NCBI RefSeq assembly: GCF_024448505.1
Contig: NZ_JAMOHV010000011.1
Span: 62,001-126,000 of the forward strand
DNA length: 64,000 nucleotides
Direction of reading: 5' to 3'
Origin: Stutzerimonas degradans
GTDB lineage: Bacteria; Pseudomonadota; Gammaproteobacteria; Pseudomonadales; Pseudomonadaceae
This document shows positions 44,625 through 55,247 of the stretch, in pieces; position 1 is the first letter of the stretch; every line of letters begins with the position of its first letter. The notes beneath the pieces were generated by a model. That model searched no databases. It was given only the letters and a program-made list of their open reading frames with translations, and was not told where the DNA came from. Both the position numbers and the translations under genes were made by a program.

Positions 44625-46682
44625 TTGAAGCTGGAATTGCGCAATAGCCTGTCACGAAGACTCCTGCGAGTGGTTCTGCTGTCCGCACTGGCCGTGGGGC
44701 TGGTTCTCAGCTGTGCGCAGATCATCTTCGGGGCCTACAAGACCCGCCATCTCATCGCCGACGATGCGCAACGTATCCTGCGCATGACGCGCGACCCCTC
44801 GACGCAGGCGATCTACAGCCTCGACCGGGAAATGGGCAGCCAGGTGATGGAAGGCCTGTTCCAGCACGAATCCATCCGCGAAGCCTCGATCGGCCATGCC
44901 GGCGAGGAAGTGCTGGCACACAAGTCGCGTCCGCTGCTGACGCTGTCATCGCGCTGGCTGACCGATCCGATCCTCGGCCGCGATCAGCAGTTCTCCATTC
45001 CGCTGATCGGCCGCGAGCCGTACAACGAGCACTATGGCGACCTGCGCATCACCCTCGATACCGCCCGCTATGGCCAGGAGTTCATCAGCGACTCGGTGGT
45101 GATCGCCATCATCGGCGTCCTGCGCGCGCTGACCCTCGGCCTGGTGCTGTTCCTCATCTACGAATGGCTGCTGACGCGCCCACTGACCAAGCTGATCGAG
45201 CACCTGGCGCGCATCAATCCCGACCGCCCCGGCGCGCACAAACTACCGCTGATCAAGGGCCACGAACGCAACGAACTGGGCCTCTGGGTCGAGACCGCCA
45301 ACAGTCTGCTCGCCGCCATCGAACACAACATGCAACTGCGCCAACAGGCCGAGAGCAGCCTGCAGCACATGACGCAATACGACCCCCTCACCGGCCTGCC
45401 CAACCGCCAGCAGCTGCAGCGCCAGCTCGATCACATCCTCGATGAAGCACGCCGCCTGCAACGACGCGTCGCGGTGCTCTGCCTCGGGCTGGACGACTTC
45501 AAGGGCATCAACGAGCAGTTCAGCTATCGCACCGGTGACCACCTGCTGCTGGCGCTGGCCGATCGTTTGCGCTCACTGGGCGGTCGGCTGGACGCCCTGG
45601 CACGCCTGGGCGGCGATCAGTTCGTACTGGTCCTCTCGGGAATCGAGCAGCCCTACGAGGCCGCCGAACTGGCACAGACCCTGCTGGATGACCTGGAAAC
45701 GCCGCTGGAAGTGGACGGCCAGCGCATCCGTCTGCACGGCACCATCGGCGTCACGCTGTACCCGGAAGACGGCGGCGACACCGAGAAGCTGTTGCTGAAG
45801 GCCGAGCAGACCATGACGCTGGCCAAGAACCGCTCGCGCAATCGCTATCAGTTCTATGTCGCCAGCATCGACAGCGAAATGCGCGCGCGTCGCGAGCTGG
45901 AGAAGGACCTCGGCGAGGCGCTGGCGCATGGCGAGTTCTTCCTCGTCTACCAGCCGCAGGTGGATTACCAGCAGAACTGCATCACCGGTGTCGAAGCGCT
46001 GCTGCGCTGGAAACACCAGGGCAAGCTGGTGCCGCCCGACCTGTTCATCCCGGTGGCCGAGCAGAACGGCAGCATCATTCCGATCGGCGCCTGGGTGCTC
46101 GACCAGGCCTGCCGCCAGCTGCAGGAATGGCGCGGGCTCGGCTTCACCGGCTTGCGCATGGCCGTCAACCTGTCGACCGTCCAGCTGCACCACAGCGGCC
46201 TGCCGCAGATGATCAGCGACCTGCTGCAGAGGCATCAGCTACCGGCCGAAACCCTGGAGCTGGAAGTCACCGAAACTGGGCTGATGGAGGATATCCAGGC
46301 GGCCCGGCACAACCTGCTGAGCCTGCGGCGATCCGGTGCGCTGATCGCCATCGACGACTTCGGCACCGGCTATTCCTCGCTCAGCTACCTCAGGAGCCTG
46401 CCGCTGGACAAGATCAAGATCGACAAGAGCTTCGTTCAGGACATCGGCCAGGACGAGGGCGCCACCATCGTTCGCGCGGTCATTCAGCTGGGTCGCAGCC
46501 TGGGCATGACAGTCATCGCCGAAGGCGTGGAGACGCCGGAGCAGGAAGCCTATCTGATCGTCGAGGGTTGCGAGGAAGGCCAGGGTTATTACTACAGCAA
46601 GCCGCTGCCGGCACGAGAAATGACCGCGCTGCTGCAGCAGTCCCGCCACTTCACCCGCACGCTCAGTTCAATCCAGCCGTAG
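44625..46682 (+). CDS. bifA: BifA-type c-di-GMP phosphodiesterase (degenerate GGDEF plus EAL)
   Basis: A 685-residue inner-membrane protein. Two helices (about residues 15-35 and 160-185) flank a periplasmic domain. The GGDEF domain carries GGDQF at residues 329-333, a degenerate site; the EAL domain is intact, with EALLRW at 457-462, the catalytic Glu in ELEVTETGLM, and IDDFGTGYSSL. This combination is that of P. aeruginosa BifA, a phosphodiesterase that lowers c-di-GMP and favours swarming over biofilm. I chose the TTG at 44625, with AAAGGGA upstream, giving MKLELRNSLS and a length close to BifA. It lies just after sodB, as in P. aeruginosa. Confidence 0.92.
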   Translation: MKLELRNSLSRRLLRVVLLSALAVGLVLSCAQIIFGAYKTRHLIADDAQRILRMTRDPSTQAIYSLDREMGSQVMEGLFQHESIREASIGHAGEEVLAHKSRPLLTLSSRWLTDPILGRDQQFSIPLIGREPYNEHYGDLRITLDTARYGQEFISDSVVIAIIGVLRALTLGLVLFLIYEWLLTRPLTKLIEHLARINPDRPGAHKLPLIKGHERNELGLWVETANSLLAAIEHNMQLRQQAESSLQHMTQYDPLTGLPNRQQLQRQLDHILDEARRLQRRVAVLCLGLDDFKGINEQFSYRTGDHLLLALADRLRSLGGRLDALARLGGDQFVLVLSGIEQPYEAAELAQTLLDDLETPLEVDGQRIRLHGTIGVTLYPEDGGDTEKLLLKAEQTMTLAKNRSRNRYQFYVASIDSEMRARRELEKDLGEALAHGEFFLVYQPQVDYQQNCITGVEALLRWKHQGKLVPPDLFIPVAEQNGSIIPIGAWVLDQACRQLQEWRGLGFTGLRMAVNLSTVQLHHSGLPQMISDLLQRHQLPAETLELEVTETGLMEDIQAARHNLLSLRRSGALIAIDDFGTGYSSLSYLRSLPLDKIKIDKSFVQDIGQDEGATIVRAVIQLGRSLGMTVIAEGVETPEQEAYLIVEGCEEGQGYYYSKPLPAREMTALLQQSRHFTRTLSSIQP

Positions 46683-46686
46683 AGCG

Positions 46687-47580
46687 CTACCAGCCGCTCA
46701 CGCCCAGCTGCAGGGCCAGCCACAGCGCACCGCCGAGGCAGGCCAGTGCACCAGCCGCGGCCTGCCAGTAGAAGCGCCGGGCGAGCACCTCCTCGCCGTG
46801 ACTGGAGAGCACGAACGGCTGCGCCTGCTGCGGACGCGCCAGGTGGGCGGTGGCCGGCGCGCTGCTCGCGGTGCGGTGGCGGTCTTCGGCCTCCAGTCCG
46901 GCCGCCAGCCTGACGTGGCGCCACTCCTGCTCGTCGAGCTGGCCATCGCCATTGCGGTCGAAACGCTGCAGCAGGCCGGCAAAATCGCCTTTCCACTGAC
47001 GAATCACCTCCGCCTGCGCCCGCTCCTGGTCGAGCCCCTGACGGCCACCACCGACGGTACGAAACTCACCGATGGCATAGAGCGGCTCGCCCGCATGCAG
47101 GCGCTCCTCGACGTAGCGGTACTGCCGCCCGCCGTTCAGCCAATCCAGCCAGCCGTGCGCCGGCAGCCCGCGCGGATGGCGCTGATCGCCGGTCCAGACG
47201 CGGCGCCAGGCCGGCAGCACTTCAGCGCCGCGCGGATCGATCAGGCACTCGCCGCTGGCATCCGCCAGGCGCAGCCAGGCTTCGCTGGTGCCGCGCTCGA
47301 TCACCCGCCAGCTGCGCCGCTCGCTGGCCCCGCCGTATTCCTCGATGCGGTAGCGCCACCACAGGCACGGCTGGCCGCTCAACGGTGCCGTCAGCGGAGT
47401 CGCGCCGCTCTCGCGCAGAACCCCGACCAGCTCCACATACCCCTGCGCAGCCGAACGAATGCGCGAGGTCGGCGTGTCCTGCAGATGGCGAATCCGCGAC
47501 CAGCGACTCACCCATACCCAGCCGCCCGCCACGCACAGCCCAGCGGCTGCGACGAAGGCGAGCAACGTAGCGAAATCCAC
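46687..47580 (-). CDS. GIDE-domain membrane protein with an EF-hand
   Basis: A 297-residue protein. An N-terminal helix (residues 5-25) is followed by a GIDE-like domain (GYVELVGVLRESGATPLTAPLSGQPCLWWRYR, residues 48-78), a canonical EF-hand loop at residues 208-219 (DRNGDGQLDEQE) and a C-terminal helix (about 273-292). The GIDE fold is shared with eukaryotic MUL1-type ubiquitin ligases, but no RING domain is present, so ligase activity should not be assumed. It is five bases downstream of lemA on the same strand; LemA-GIDE pairs are a recurring envelope module of unknown role. Confidence 0.8.
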   Translation of the reverse strand: MDFATLLAFVAAAGLCVAGGWVWVSRWSRIRHLQDTPTSRIRSAAQGYVELVGVLRESGATPLTAPLSGQPCLWWRYRIEEYGGASERRSWRVIERGTSEAWLRLADASGECLIDPRGAEVLPAWRRVWTGDQRHPRGLPAHGWLDWLNGGRQYRYVEERLHAGEPLYAIGEFRTVGGGRQGLDQERAQAEVIRQWKGDFAGLLQRFDRNGDGQLDEQEWRHVRLAAGLEAEDRHRTASSAPATAHLARPQQAQPFVLSSHGEEVLARRFYWQAAAGALACLGGALWLALQLGVSGW

Positions 47581-47585
47581 GCGAA

Positions 47586-48158
47586 TCAGCCGAACAGGGC
47601 ACGCAGATCGACATCGGCCTTCTGCGCCTCGTCGAACTGCAGCAGCGCAGCCGGGCCGAAGGCGAACGCACGTGCCAGCAGCACGTCCGGAAACTGCTCG
47701 ATGCGCACGTTGTTCAGGTTGACGGCCTCGTTGTACAGCTCGCGCCGATCGGCGATACCGCTTTCCAGCCCGCTGATGCGCTGCTGCAGGTGACGAAAGC
47801 TCTCATCGGCCTTGAGCTGCGGGTAGTTCTCGGCGAGCGCGAACAACTGGCCGAGACCGGCGCGCAGGCCCGTTTCCGCCGCCCCGAGCGCGGCGATGTC
47901 ACCCTGTGCGCGCGCGTCGGCCACCGCGCCGCGCGCGCGGATCACCCGCTCGAGCGTACTGCGCTCGTGTTGCATGTACTGCTTGCAGGCCTCAACCAGC
48001 TTGGGCAGTTCCTCGTGGCGCTGGCGCAGCAGCACGTCGATGTTCGCCCAGGCCTTGCCGACCCCGTGCTTGAGGCGCACCAGCCCGTTGTAGAGGGTCA
48101 CCGCATAGGCAACGACGAGGAACGTCAGCACTGCAACAACCACGAGCGTCAGGTTCAT
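47586..48158 (-). CDS. lemA: LemA family protein
   Basis: A 190-residue LemA protein: an N-terminal anchor helix (LTLVVVAVLTFLVVAYAVTLYN) and a helical bundle with the family motifs WANIDVLLRQRHEELPKLVE, LFALAENYPQLKAD and RELYNEAVNLNN. Function unknown; the proteins stand in the inner membrane with a helical domain. It forms a two-gene unit with the GIDE/EF-hand gene. It is divergent from the imelysin cluster. It is not the sensor kinase GacS, which was also once called LemA. Confidence 0.93.
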   Translation of the reverse strand: MNLTLVVVAVLTFLVVAYAVTLYNGLVRLKHGVGKAWANIDVLLRQRHEELPKLVEACKQYMQHERSTLERVIRARGAVADARAQGDIAALGAAETGLRAGLGQLFALAENYPQLKADESFRHLQQRISGLESGIADRRELYNEAVNLNNVRIEQFPDVLLARAFAFGPAALLQFDEAQKADVDLRALFG

Positions 48159-48251
48159 CTGGGCTTCTCCATGAAAGTCCGGCGATTCAAAAGTGCCAGC
48201 ATTCTATCGGCCAGCGCCATTTCGAAGAGAGAGCCGGCGCACGCATTGCCT

Positions 48252-48281
48252 TTGCACAAAATGCAAATCTTTCGCATTATT
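48252..48281 (+). promoter_or_regulatory. Candidate Fur box overlapping the promoter of the imelysin cluster
   Basis: TTGCAC (48252-48257) and CATTAT (48275-48280), 17 bp apart, make a plausible promoter. GCAAATCTTTCGCATTATT (48263-48281) matches the 19-bp Fur consensus at 11 positions, with a strong right half, and covers the -10. A perfect 5-bp inverted repeat AATGC/GCATT (48260-48278) is centred here. Confidence 0.5.
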
Positions 48282-48353
48282 AAAGGCCGTCACGGCGGTG
48301 CAGGCGTCGCCAGCCGGATCGATCATCGTTCGAACGCAAAAAGGAACCCGCTC

Positions 48354-49691
<1,338 letters not shown>

Positions 49692-49847
49692 TCGGCGTAA
49701 CGCGGGCACGGCGTCAGGCCGTGTCCGCCCCTCCCACCTCGGCGCACATCAGGCAATCGCCGCCCGCCCAAATGAAAATACCTCTTATTCGAAGCCGGTC
49801 GGGCTGGTAAGCTGGCGCCCCGCTTTTTTCTGCACACCGGTAGCCTG

Positions 49848-51263
49848 ATGCGCCTCTCGCTTCGTATTTCCGCCCTCGCATTGCTGATGCTCGGCCTACC
49901 TGGCTGCGACGAAGCTCCACGCTTCGAGCATGCCGAACCCGGCGAAGCGCTGTCGGCTGGCAGTGCGACCGTGATGAAATTCGACCAGAACGCTTTCTCC
50001 CAGCCGGCGGCGAATCTGTCGCCACTGCGTCGCCTGGACTTCAGCGTCGGCAACAGCTTCTTCCGTAATCCCTGGGTCATCGCACCCGCCTCGACCACTG
50101 CACGCGACGGCCTCGGCCCGCTGTTCAACACCAACGCCTGCCAGAACTGCCACATCAAGGATGGCCGCGGCCATCCGCCGGAAAGCGACAGCGACAACGC
50201 GGTATCGCTGCTGGTGCGCCTGTCGATTCCCGCTGGCGCCGAGCATGCGCAGGCGTTGCGCGAGCGCGGCATCGTCCCGGAGCCGATCTATGGCGGCCAG
50301 CTGCAGGACATGGCCATCCCCGGGGTGGCGCCGGAAGGCCGGGTTCGCCTGAATTACAGCACCCAGTTCGTACGCTTCGCCGACGGCGAGGAGGTGGAAC
50401 TGCGCAAGCCCGAACTGCACCTGAGCGAACTGGGTTACGGCGCGCTGCACCCGCAGACGCAGTTTTCCATACGGATCGCACCGCCGATGATCGGTCTCGG
50501 CCTGCTCGAGGCGATCCCGCAGGACGCGCTGCTGGCCAACGCCGACCCGGACGACCGCGATGGCGACGGCATCTCCGGGCGCGCCAACCGCGTCTTCGAC
50601 CAAGTCAGCCGGCAGACCGTGATCGGCCGTTTCGGCTGGAAGGCCGGCCAGCCGAACCTCAACCAGCAGAACGCCGACGCCTTCTTCAACGACATGGGCC
50701 TGAGCAGTCGCCTGTTCAGCCGCAGCAGCTGCACCGAGCGACAGCATGAATGCCTCGCCCTGCCGCATGGCGGCGAGCCGGAAGTAAGCGACCCGATCCT
50801 CGCCCAGGTGCTGTTCTACACGCGCAACCTCGGCGTGCCGGCGCGCCGCGCGGTCGACGACCCCGAGGTGCTGGCCGGCAAGACCCTGTTCCACCGCGCC
50901 GGCTGCCAGAAATGCCACACCCCGCAGTTCACCACCGGCGCCGACGCCGCCGAGCCGGAGCTGGCCAAACAGCTGATCCGTCCCTACAGCGACCTGCTGC
51001 TGCACGATATGGGCGACGGCCTGGCCGACAATCGCCCCGAGTTCGAGGCCAGCGGCCGCGAATGGCGCACCCCGCCGCTGTGGGGCATCGGCCTGACCGC
51101 CACCGTCGGCGGCGTGACGCGTCTGCTGCACGATGGCCGCGCCCGCACACTGCTCGAAGCCGTGCTCTGGCATGGCGGCGAAGCCGAGGCGGCACGCCAG
51201 ACGGTGCTGACCTTCGATAGCGGGGAACGCGCCGCGCTGCTGCGCTTTCTCGAATCACTCTGA
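49848..51263 (+). CDS. Di-haem oxidoreductase-like lipoprotein (thiol oxidoreductase family)
   Basis: A 471-residue exported protein with lipobox LPGC (Cys20) and two c-type haem motifs, CQNCH (residues 98-102) and CQKCH (353-357), in the arrangement of the di-haem oxidoreductase family, distantly like MauG and bacterial cytochrome c peroxidases. An acidic Asp-rich loop, DPDDRDGDGISGRANRVFD, might bind calcium. It should lie in the periplasm or outer membrane and carry out electron transfer or peroxide chemistry, perhaps oxidising or reducing iron for the imelysins. It lies 156 bp after icmP; a weak Fur-like half site (AATGAAAAT at 49771) lies between. Confidence 0.88.
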   Translation: MRLSLRISALALLMLGLPGCDEAPRFEHAEPGEALSAGSATVMKFDQNAFSQPAANLSPLRRLDFSVGNSFFRNPWVIAPASTTARDGLGPLFNTNACQNCHIKDGRGHPPESDSDNAVSLLVRLSIPAGAEHAQALRERGIVPEPIYGGQLQDMAIPGVAPEGRVRLNYSTQFVRFADGEEVELRKPELHLSELGYGALHPQTQFSIRIAPPMIGLGLLEAIPQDALLANADPDDRDGDGISGRANRVFDQVSRQTVIGRFGWKAGQPNLNQQNADAFFNDMGLSSRLFSRSSCTERQHECLALPHGGEPEVSDPILAQVLFYTRNLGVPARRAVDDPEVLAGKTLFHRAGCQKCHTPQFTTGADAAEPELAKQLIRPYSDLLLHDMGDGLADNRPEFEASGREWRTPPLWGIGLTATVGGVTRLLHDGRARTLLEAVLWHGGEAEAARQTVLTFDSGERAALLRFLESL

Positions 51264-51340
51264 CCACGCGACCCGGCATGCCTTCGCGCTCCGCGTACCC
51301 CGGCTCGCCGAAGCCGCAACCGATTGCCCACGAGGACGCC

Positions 51341-52411
51341 ATGAACTCCCATCGCACCCTGCGCACGACCGCTGCCCTGCTCGCCGGCCTGCTGCTCGGC
51401 GCCTGCGCGCCAGCCGAGCCGTTCGGCGCAACCAGCCAGGCACTGACCGACAACGTGCTGCTGCCGGCCTACACCCAATGGGCGGAGAGCGATCGACGCC
51501 TGGCAGCCAGCGCAACGGCGTTCTGCGCCGGCGAACAGACGCTGGACGAGGCGCGCGCTGCCTTCATCGAGGCGCAACGCAGCTGGGCCGGCCTGCAGCC
51601 TTTGATGATCGGGCCGCTAGCCGAAGGCAACCGCGCCTGGCAGGTGCAGTTCTGGCCGGACAAGAAGAACCTCGTGGCCCGGCAGGTCGGCGCGTTGCTC
51701 GACAGCAAACCGCAACTGACCCAGGCCGACCTGGAGAATGCCAGCGTGGTCGTGCAGGGGCTCAGCGCCTATGAATACCTGCTGTTCGACACCGGCATCG
51801 TCCTCGACGACGCTGGCAAGTCGCGCTACTGCCCGCTGCTGACTGCCATCGGCGCGCATCAGCAGCAACTCTCCGCCGACGTGCTGCAGCAGTGGCAGGA
51901 CGCGGACGGCATGGCTGCACAGCTCAAGACATTTCCCAGCGAGCGCTATGCCGAATCGCGCGAGGCCATCGCCGAGCTGCTGCGCGCGCAGATCAACGGA
52001 CTCGACGGGCTGAAGAAGAAACTCGGTGCGCCGCTCGGCCGGCAGACCAAGGGACAGCCGCAGCCCTATCAGGCCGAGGCCTGGCGCAGCGGTGCGACGC
52101 TGGCCAGCTTCGCGGCCACGCTCGCCAGCGCTGAGCAGCTGTGGAGCGGCGCCAAGGCGGACGGCCTGCGTTCGCTGCTCGGCGACGAGCACGCCGGGCT
52201 GGCGCAGCGCATCGACCAGGGTTACGCCGAGCTGAACCGGCAACTGGCCGCCCTCGATCAGCCGTTCGCCACCCTGCTCGCCGACAGCACAGGGCGTGAG
52301 CAGCTGAACGCGCTGTACCAGCAGCTCGACCAGGTGCATCGCCTGCATCAGAGCGAACTGGCCCGCGCGCTGGGCATTCAGATCGGCTTCAACGCCCACG
52401 ACGGAGACTGA
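51341..52411 (+). CDS. Second imelysin-family lipoprotein
   Basis: A 356-residue lipoprotein with lipobox LGAC (Cys22) and an imelysin-like domain: ARAAFIEAQRSWAGLQP, WPDKKNLVARQV and VQGLSAYEYLLFD, where the GxHxxE motif of classic imelysins has become GLSAYE, losing the His. It is thus a divergent paralogue of icmP. It lies between the di-haem gene and the DUF1513 gene, two bases before the latter. The lost His suggests a different ligand or a partner role. Confidence 0.88.
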   Translation: MNSHRTLRTTAALLAGLLLGACAPAEPFGATSQALTDNVLLPAYTQWAESDRRLAASATAFCAGEQTLDEARAAFIEAQRSWAGLQPLMIGPLAEGNRAWQVQFWPDKKNLVARQVGALLDSKPQLTQADLENASVVVQGLSAYEYLLFDTGIVLDDAGKSRYCPLLTAIGAHQQQLSADVLQQWQDADGMAAQLKTFPSERYAESREAIAELLRAQINGLDGLKKKLGAPLGRQTKGQPQPYQAEAWRSGATLASFAATLASAEQLWSGAKADGLRSLLGDEHAGLAQRIDQGYAELNRQLAALDQPFATLLADSTGREQLNALYQQLDQVHRLHQSELARALGIQIGFNAHDGD

Positions 52412-52413
52412 GC

Positions 52414-53508
52414 ATGCAGCGCCGCACCTTCATCGGCCTCGGCAGCGCCCTGCTCGCCGCCGGCGCGCTCGGCGGTTGGGCCATCGCCCGGCATGACGAC
52501 GGCCCGCGCCTCTACTCCGCCCGCGACGATGCCGATGGCCGGCACTATGCGGTCGGCTATCGCCTCGATGGCACCCGCGTATTCGCCACGCCGGTCGCCG
52601 AGCGTTGCCATGACGTCTACGCGCATCCGCACCTGCCGCTGGTGGTGTTCGTCGGCCGCCGACCGAGCCGCGAGAGCTACCTGCTCGACAGCCGCGACGG
52701 CAGCCTGCTGCAAGTGCTGGCCTCGCCGCCGGAACGCCACTTCTATGGCCACGGCGTGTTCCACGCCAGCGGCGAATGGTTCTACACCACCGAGAACGAC
52801 ACGCGCGATCCGGGGCGCGGCGTGCTCGGCGTCTATCGCGTCGATCAGCAGCGCCTGCAGCGGGTTGGCGAACACTCGGCGCACGGCATCGGCCCGCACC
52901 AGCTGCTGTGGATGCCGGACGGCGAAACCCTGGTGATCGCCAACGGCGGCATCCGCACCGAAGCCGACAGCCGCGAGAAGATGAACCTCGATGCCATGCA
53001 GCCGAGCCTGGTCCTGCTGCGGCGCGATGGCACGCTGATCAGCAAGGAGCAGCTCCCCGAGCAGATGAACAGCGTGCGCCACCTCGCCGTCGCGGCCGAT
53101 GGCACCATCGTCTCCGGCCAGCAGTACGAAGGCGACCCGCAAGACCGCGTGCCGCTGCTGGCGATCAAGCGGCCGGGCCAGCCCTTCCAGCACTTCCCGC
53201 TGGACGAGGCGCAGCGTCAGAGCATGAACCAGTACACCGCCAGCCTGGCGATTCACGACGAGCTGCGCCTGCTGGCGGTAACCGCACCGCGCGGCAACAA
53301 GGTGTTTGTCTGGAATCTGGACAGCGCACAGCTGCGCGAGGAGATCGCGCTGGCCGACTGCGCCGGGATCGCGGCGGTCGAGCGGGGCTTCGTCGTCAGT
53401 TCCGGCCAGAGTCGCTGCCGGCTGCTCGATTGCCGCGGCGAACGCATCCGCAGCGAACCGCTGCAACTGCCCGCAGGGCTCTGGGACAATCATTTGCGGG
53501 CGATCTGA
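52414..53508 (+). CDS. DUF1513 family exported protein (predicted beta-propeller)
   Basis: A 364-residue protein beginning MQRRTFIGLGSALLAAGALGG, a twin-arginine-like or Sec signal. The rest is repeated four-stranded blades (YAVGYRLDGTRVFATP, CHDVYAHPHLPLVVFVGRRP, YGHGVFHASGEWFYTTEND) as in DUF1513. Function unknown; the family is nearly always linked with imelysin and di-haem genes, suggesting the final member of an iron-uptake complex. Two bases separate it from the second imelysin gene. Confidence 0.88.
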   Translation: MQRRTFIGLGSALLAAGALGGWAIARHDDGPRLYSARDDADGRHYAVGYRLDGTRVFATPVAERCHDVYAHPHLPLVVFVGRRPSRESYLLDSRDGSLLQVLASPPERHFYGHGVFHASGEWFYTTENDTRDPGRGVLGVYRVDQQRLQRVGEHSAHGIGPHQLLWMPDGETLVIANGGIRTEADSREKMNLDAMQPSLVLLRRDGTLISKEQLPEQMNSVRHLAVAADGTIVSGQQYEGDPQDRVPLLAIKRPGQPFQHFPLDEAQRQSMNQYTASLAIHDELRLLAVTAPRGNKVFVWNLDSAQLREEIALADCAGIAAVERGFVVSSGQSRCRLLDCRGERIRSEPLQLPAGLWDNHLRAI

Positions 53509-53577
53509 GCTCAAGTTACCGGGCCTACGGCCGAATAAAGGGACGCTCGTTTATCCCTCTACCGAGACGCCCTTTCC

Positions 53578-55200
53578 ATGCTCAAGAAATCGTTGCGCGC
53601 GCAAATTCTCGCCCTGATCGGCGGCAGCCTGCTGTTGCTGCTGGTGATCGCCCTGCTCTGCATTCAGCAACTGTCCCACCACGTCGAGCATTTCGGCGAT
53701 CTGCTCGACGGACCGCTGAGCGAATCGCAGCTGGTCGACGAGGCGAACCTGGAATTCAAGATTCAGGTGCAGGAATGGAAGAACGTCCTGTTGCGCGGCA
53801 AGAATCCCGAGCAGCGCAACAAATACTGGGCGCAGTTCCAGGCGCAGGAGCGCAAGGTGCAAGAGCTGCTCGGCCAGCTGCAACGTGCCAGCGCTCAGAG
53901 CTCGCAGCTGTCGGGCCAGATCGCGCGCCTGCAGAACGAGCACCGTCTGCTCGGCGAGGCTTATCGCAAGGGCTTTGACGCCTTCGTCGCCGCCGATGCC
54001 GACCCGACCGCAGGCGACGCTGCGGTGGCCGGCATCGACCGCGCCGCCAGTGCGCAGATGAGCGAGCTGGTCAGCCAGTTGCGCCAGACCGCCGCCCGGC
54101 AATCCACTGAAATCCGCGAGGGCGCCGGCTCCGCCGCGCTCACCGGCGTGCTGGTGATGCTGCTTGCCAGCGCGCTGGTAGGGCTGCTCAGCCTGTGGCT
54201 GGTCAATCGCAACATCATCGAACCGACCCGCTCGCTGATCGAACACATCGCCCGCCTCAGCCAGGGCCAGTTCGCCAATCGCGTGGATGCCTCGCGGGCC
54301 GACGAACTCGGCCGGCTGGCGGTGGCCGCCAACACGCTGCGCGACTTCCTCGCCGACACCTTCAACAACCTGCAGCAGAGCGCCGCCAATCTGGATAGCG
54401 CCAGCGGCGAGCTGAATGCGATCTCAACGCTGATGGCGCAGGGCGCGAGCGAGCAGTTCTCGCGTACCGATCAGGTCGCCACCGCGATGCACGAGATGTC
54501 CGCCACTTCCCAGGAAGTCGCCCGCCACGCCGGCGATGCGGCGCACGCCGCCGATGCCGCCGATCACGCCGCGCAGCAGGGCGAGGCGGTCATGCAGTCG
54601 ACGATCCAAAGCATCACCGCCATTCGCAGCGAAATCACCAGCACTGCCGAAGTGGTCCGCCGCCTGGAAGGCGACAGCGAGCGCATCGGCAAGGTACTGG
54701 AAGTGATTCGCGGCATCGCCGATCAGACCAACCTGCTGGCGCTCAACGCGGCAATCGAAGCCGCCCGCGCGGGTGAAGCCGGACGCGGCTTCGCCGTGGT
54801 CGCCGACGAGGTTCGCACGCTGGCCCAGCGCACCGCCGAATCGACGGCCGAGATCCACCAGATCATCGACTCGGTCCAGACCGGTGCGGTGAACGCCGTA
54901 CGCGCTATCGAAAGCGGCCAGCAGCGCAGCGAACAGGGCGTGGAGCAGGTCACCGAAGCCGGACGGATGCTGCAGAACATCACCGAAGCGGTCGAAGCCA
55001 TCCGCGACATGAACCGCCAGATCGCCACGGCGGCCGAAGAGCAGACCGCGGTGGCCGAGGACATCTCGCGCAACCTCACCGAGATCACCTCGATCGCCAC
55101 CACCAATCAGCAGCACGTCGAGCGCACCCAGGCGGCCAGCCAGAACCTGCACAGCCTCTCACTGCAGCTGAGCGACGTCACCCGCCGCCTAGCCGGCTGA
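53578..55200 (+). CDS. Methyl-accepting chemotaxis protein
   Basis: A 540-residue chemoreceptor: helix 1 (about residues 10-33), a helical periplasmic domain of about 150 residues with EWKNVLLRGKNPEQRNKYW, helix 2 (about 185-210), HAMP, and the signalling hairpin with the tip GIADQTNLLALNAAIEAARAGEAGRGFAVVADEVR (around residues 378-412). There is no CheR-binding pentapeptide at the C-terminus. The ligand-binding part resembles helical-bundle sensors; the ligand is unknown. It follows the iron cluster by 69 bp and may be independent. Confidence 0.94.
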   Translation: MLKKSLRAQILALIGGSLLLLLVIALLCIQQLSHHVEHFGDLLDGPLSESQLVDEANLEFKIQVQEWKNVLLRGKNPEQRNKYWAQFQAQERKVQELLGQLQRASAQSSQLSGQIARLQNEHRLLGEAYRKGFDAFVAADADPTAGDAAVAGIDRAASAQMSELVSQLRQTAARQSTEIREGAGSAALTGVLVMLLASALVGLLSLWLVNRNIIEPTRSLIEHIARLSQGQFANRVDASRADELGRLAVAANTLRDFLADTFNNLQQSAANLDSASGELNAISTLMAQGASEQFSRTDQVATAMHEMSATSQEVARHAGDAAHAADAADHAAQQGEAVMQSTIQSITAIRSEITSTAEVVRRLEGDSERIGKVLEVIRGIADQTNLLALNAAIEAARAGEAGRGFAVVADEVRTLAQRTAESTAEIHQIIDSVQTGAVNAVRAIESGQQRSEQGVEQVTEAGRMLQNITEAVEAIRDMNRQIATAAEEQTAVAEDISRNLTEITSIATTNQQHVERTQAASQNLHSLSLQLSDVTRRLAG

Positions 55201-55247
55201 CCGCAAGCCTACTCAAGGCGCCGCCATGGCGCCGTTCAGGCGGGCAC

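Noticed and set aside
46687..47580. Calling the GIDE protein an E3 ubiquitin ligase
   Set aside because: There is no RING domain and bacteria of this type lack ubiquitin; only the GIDE fold is shared.
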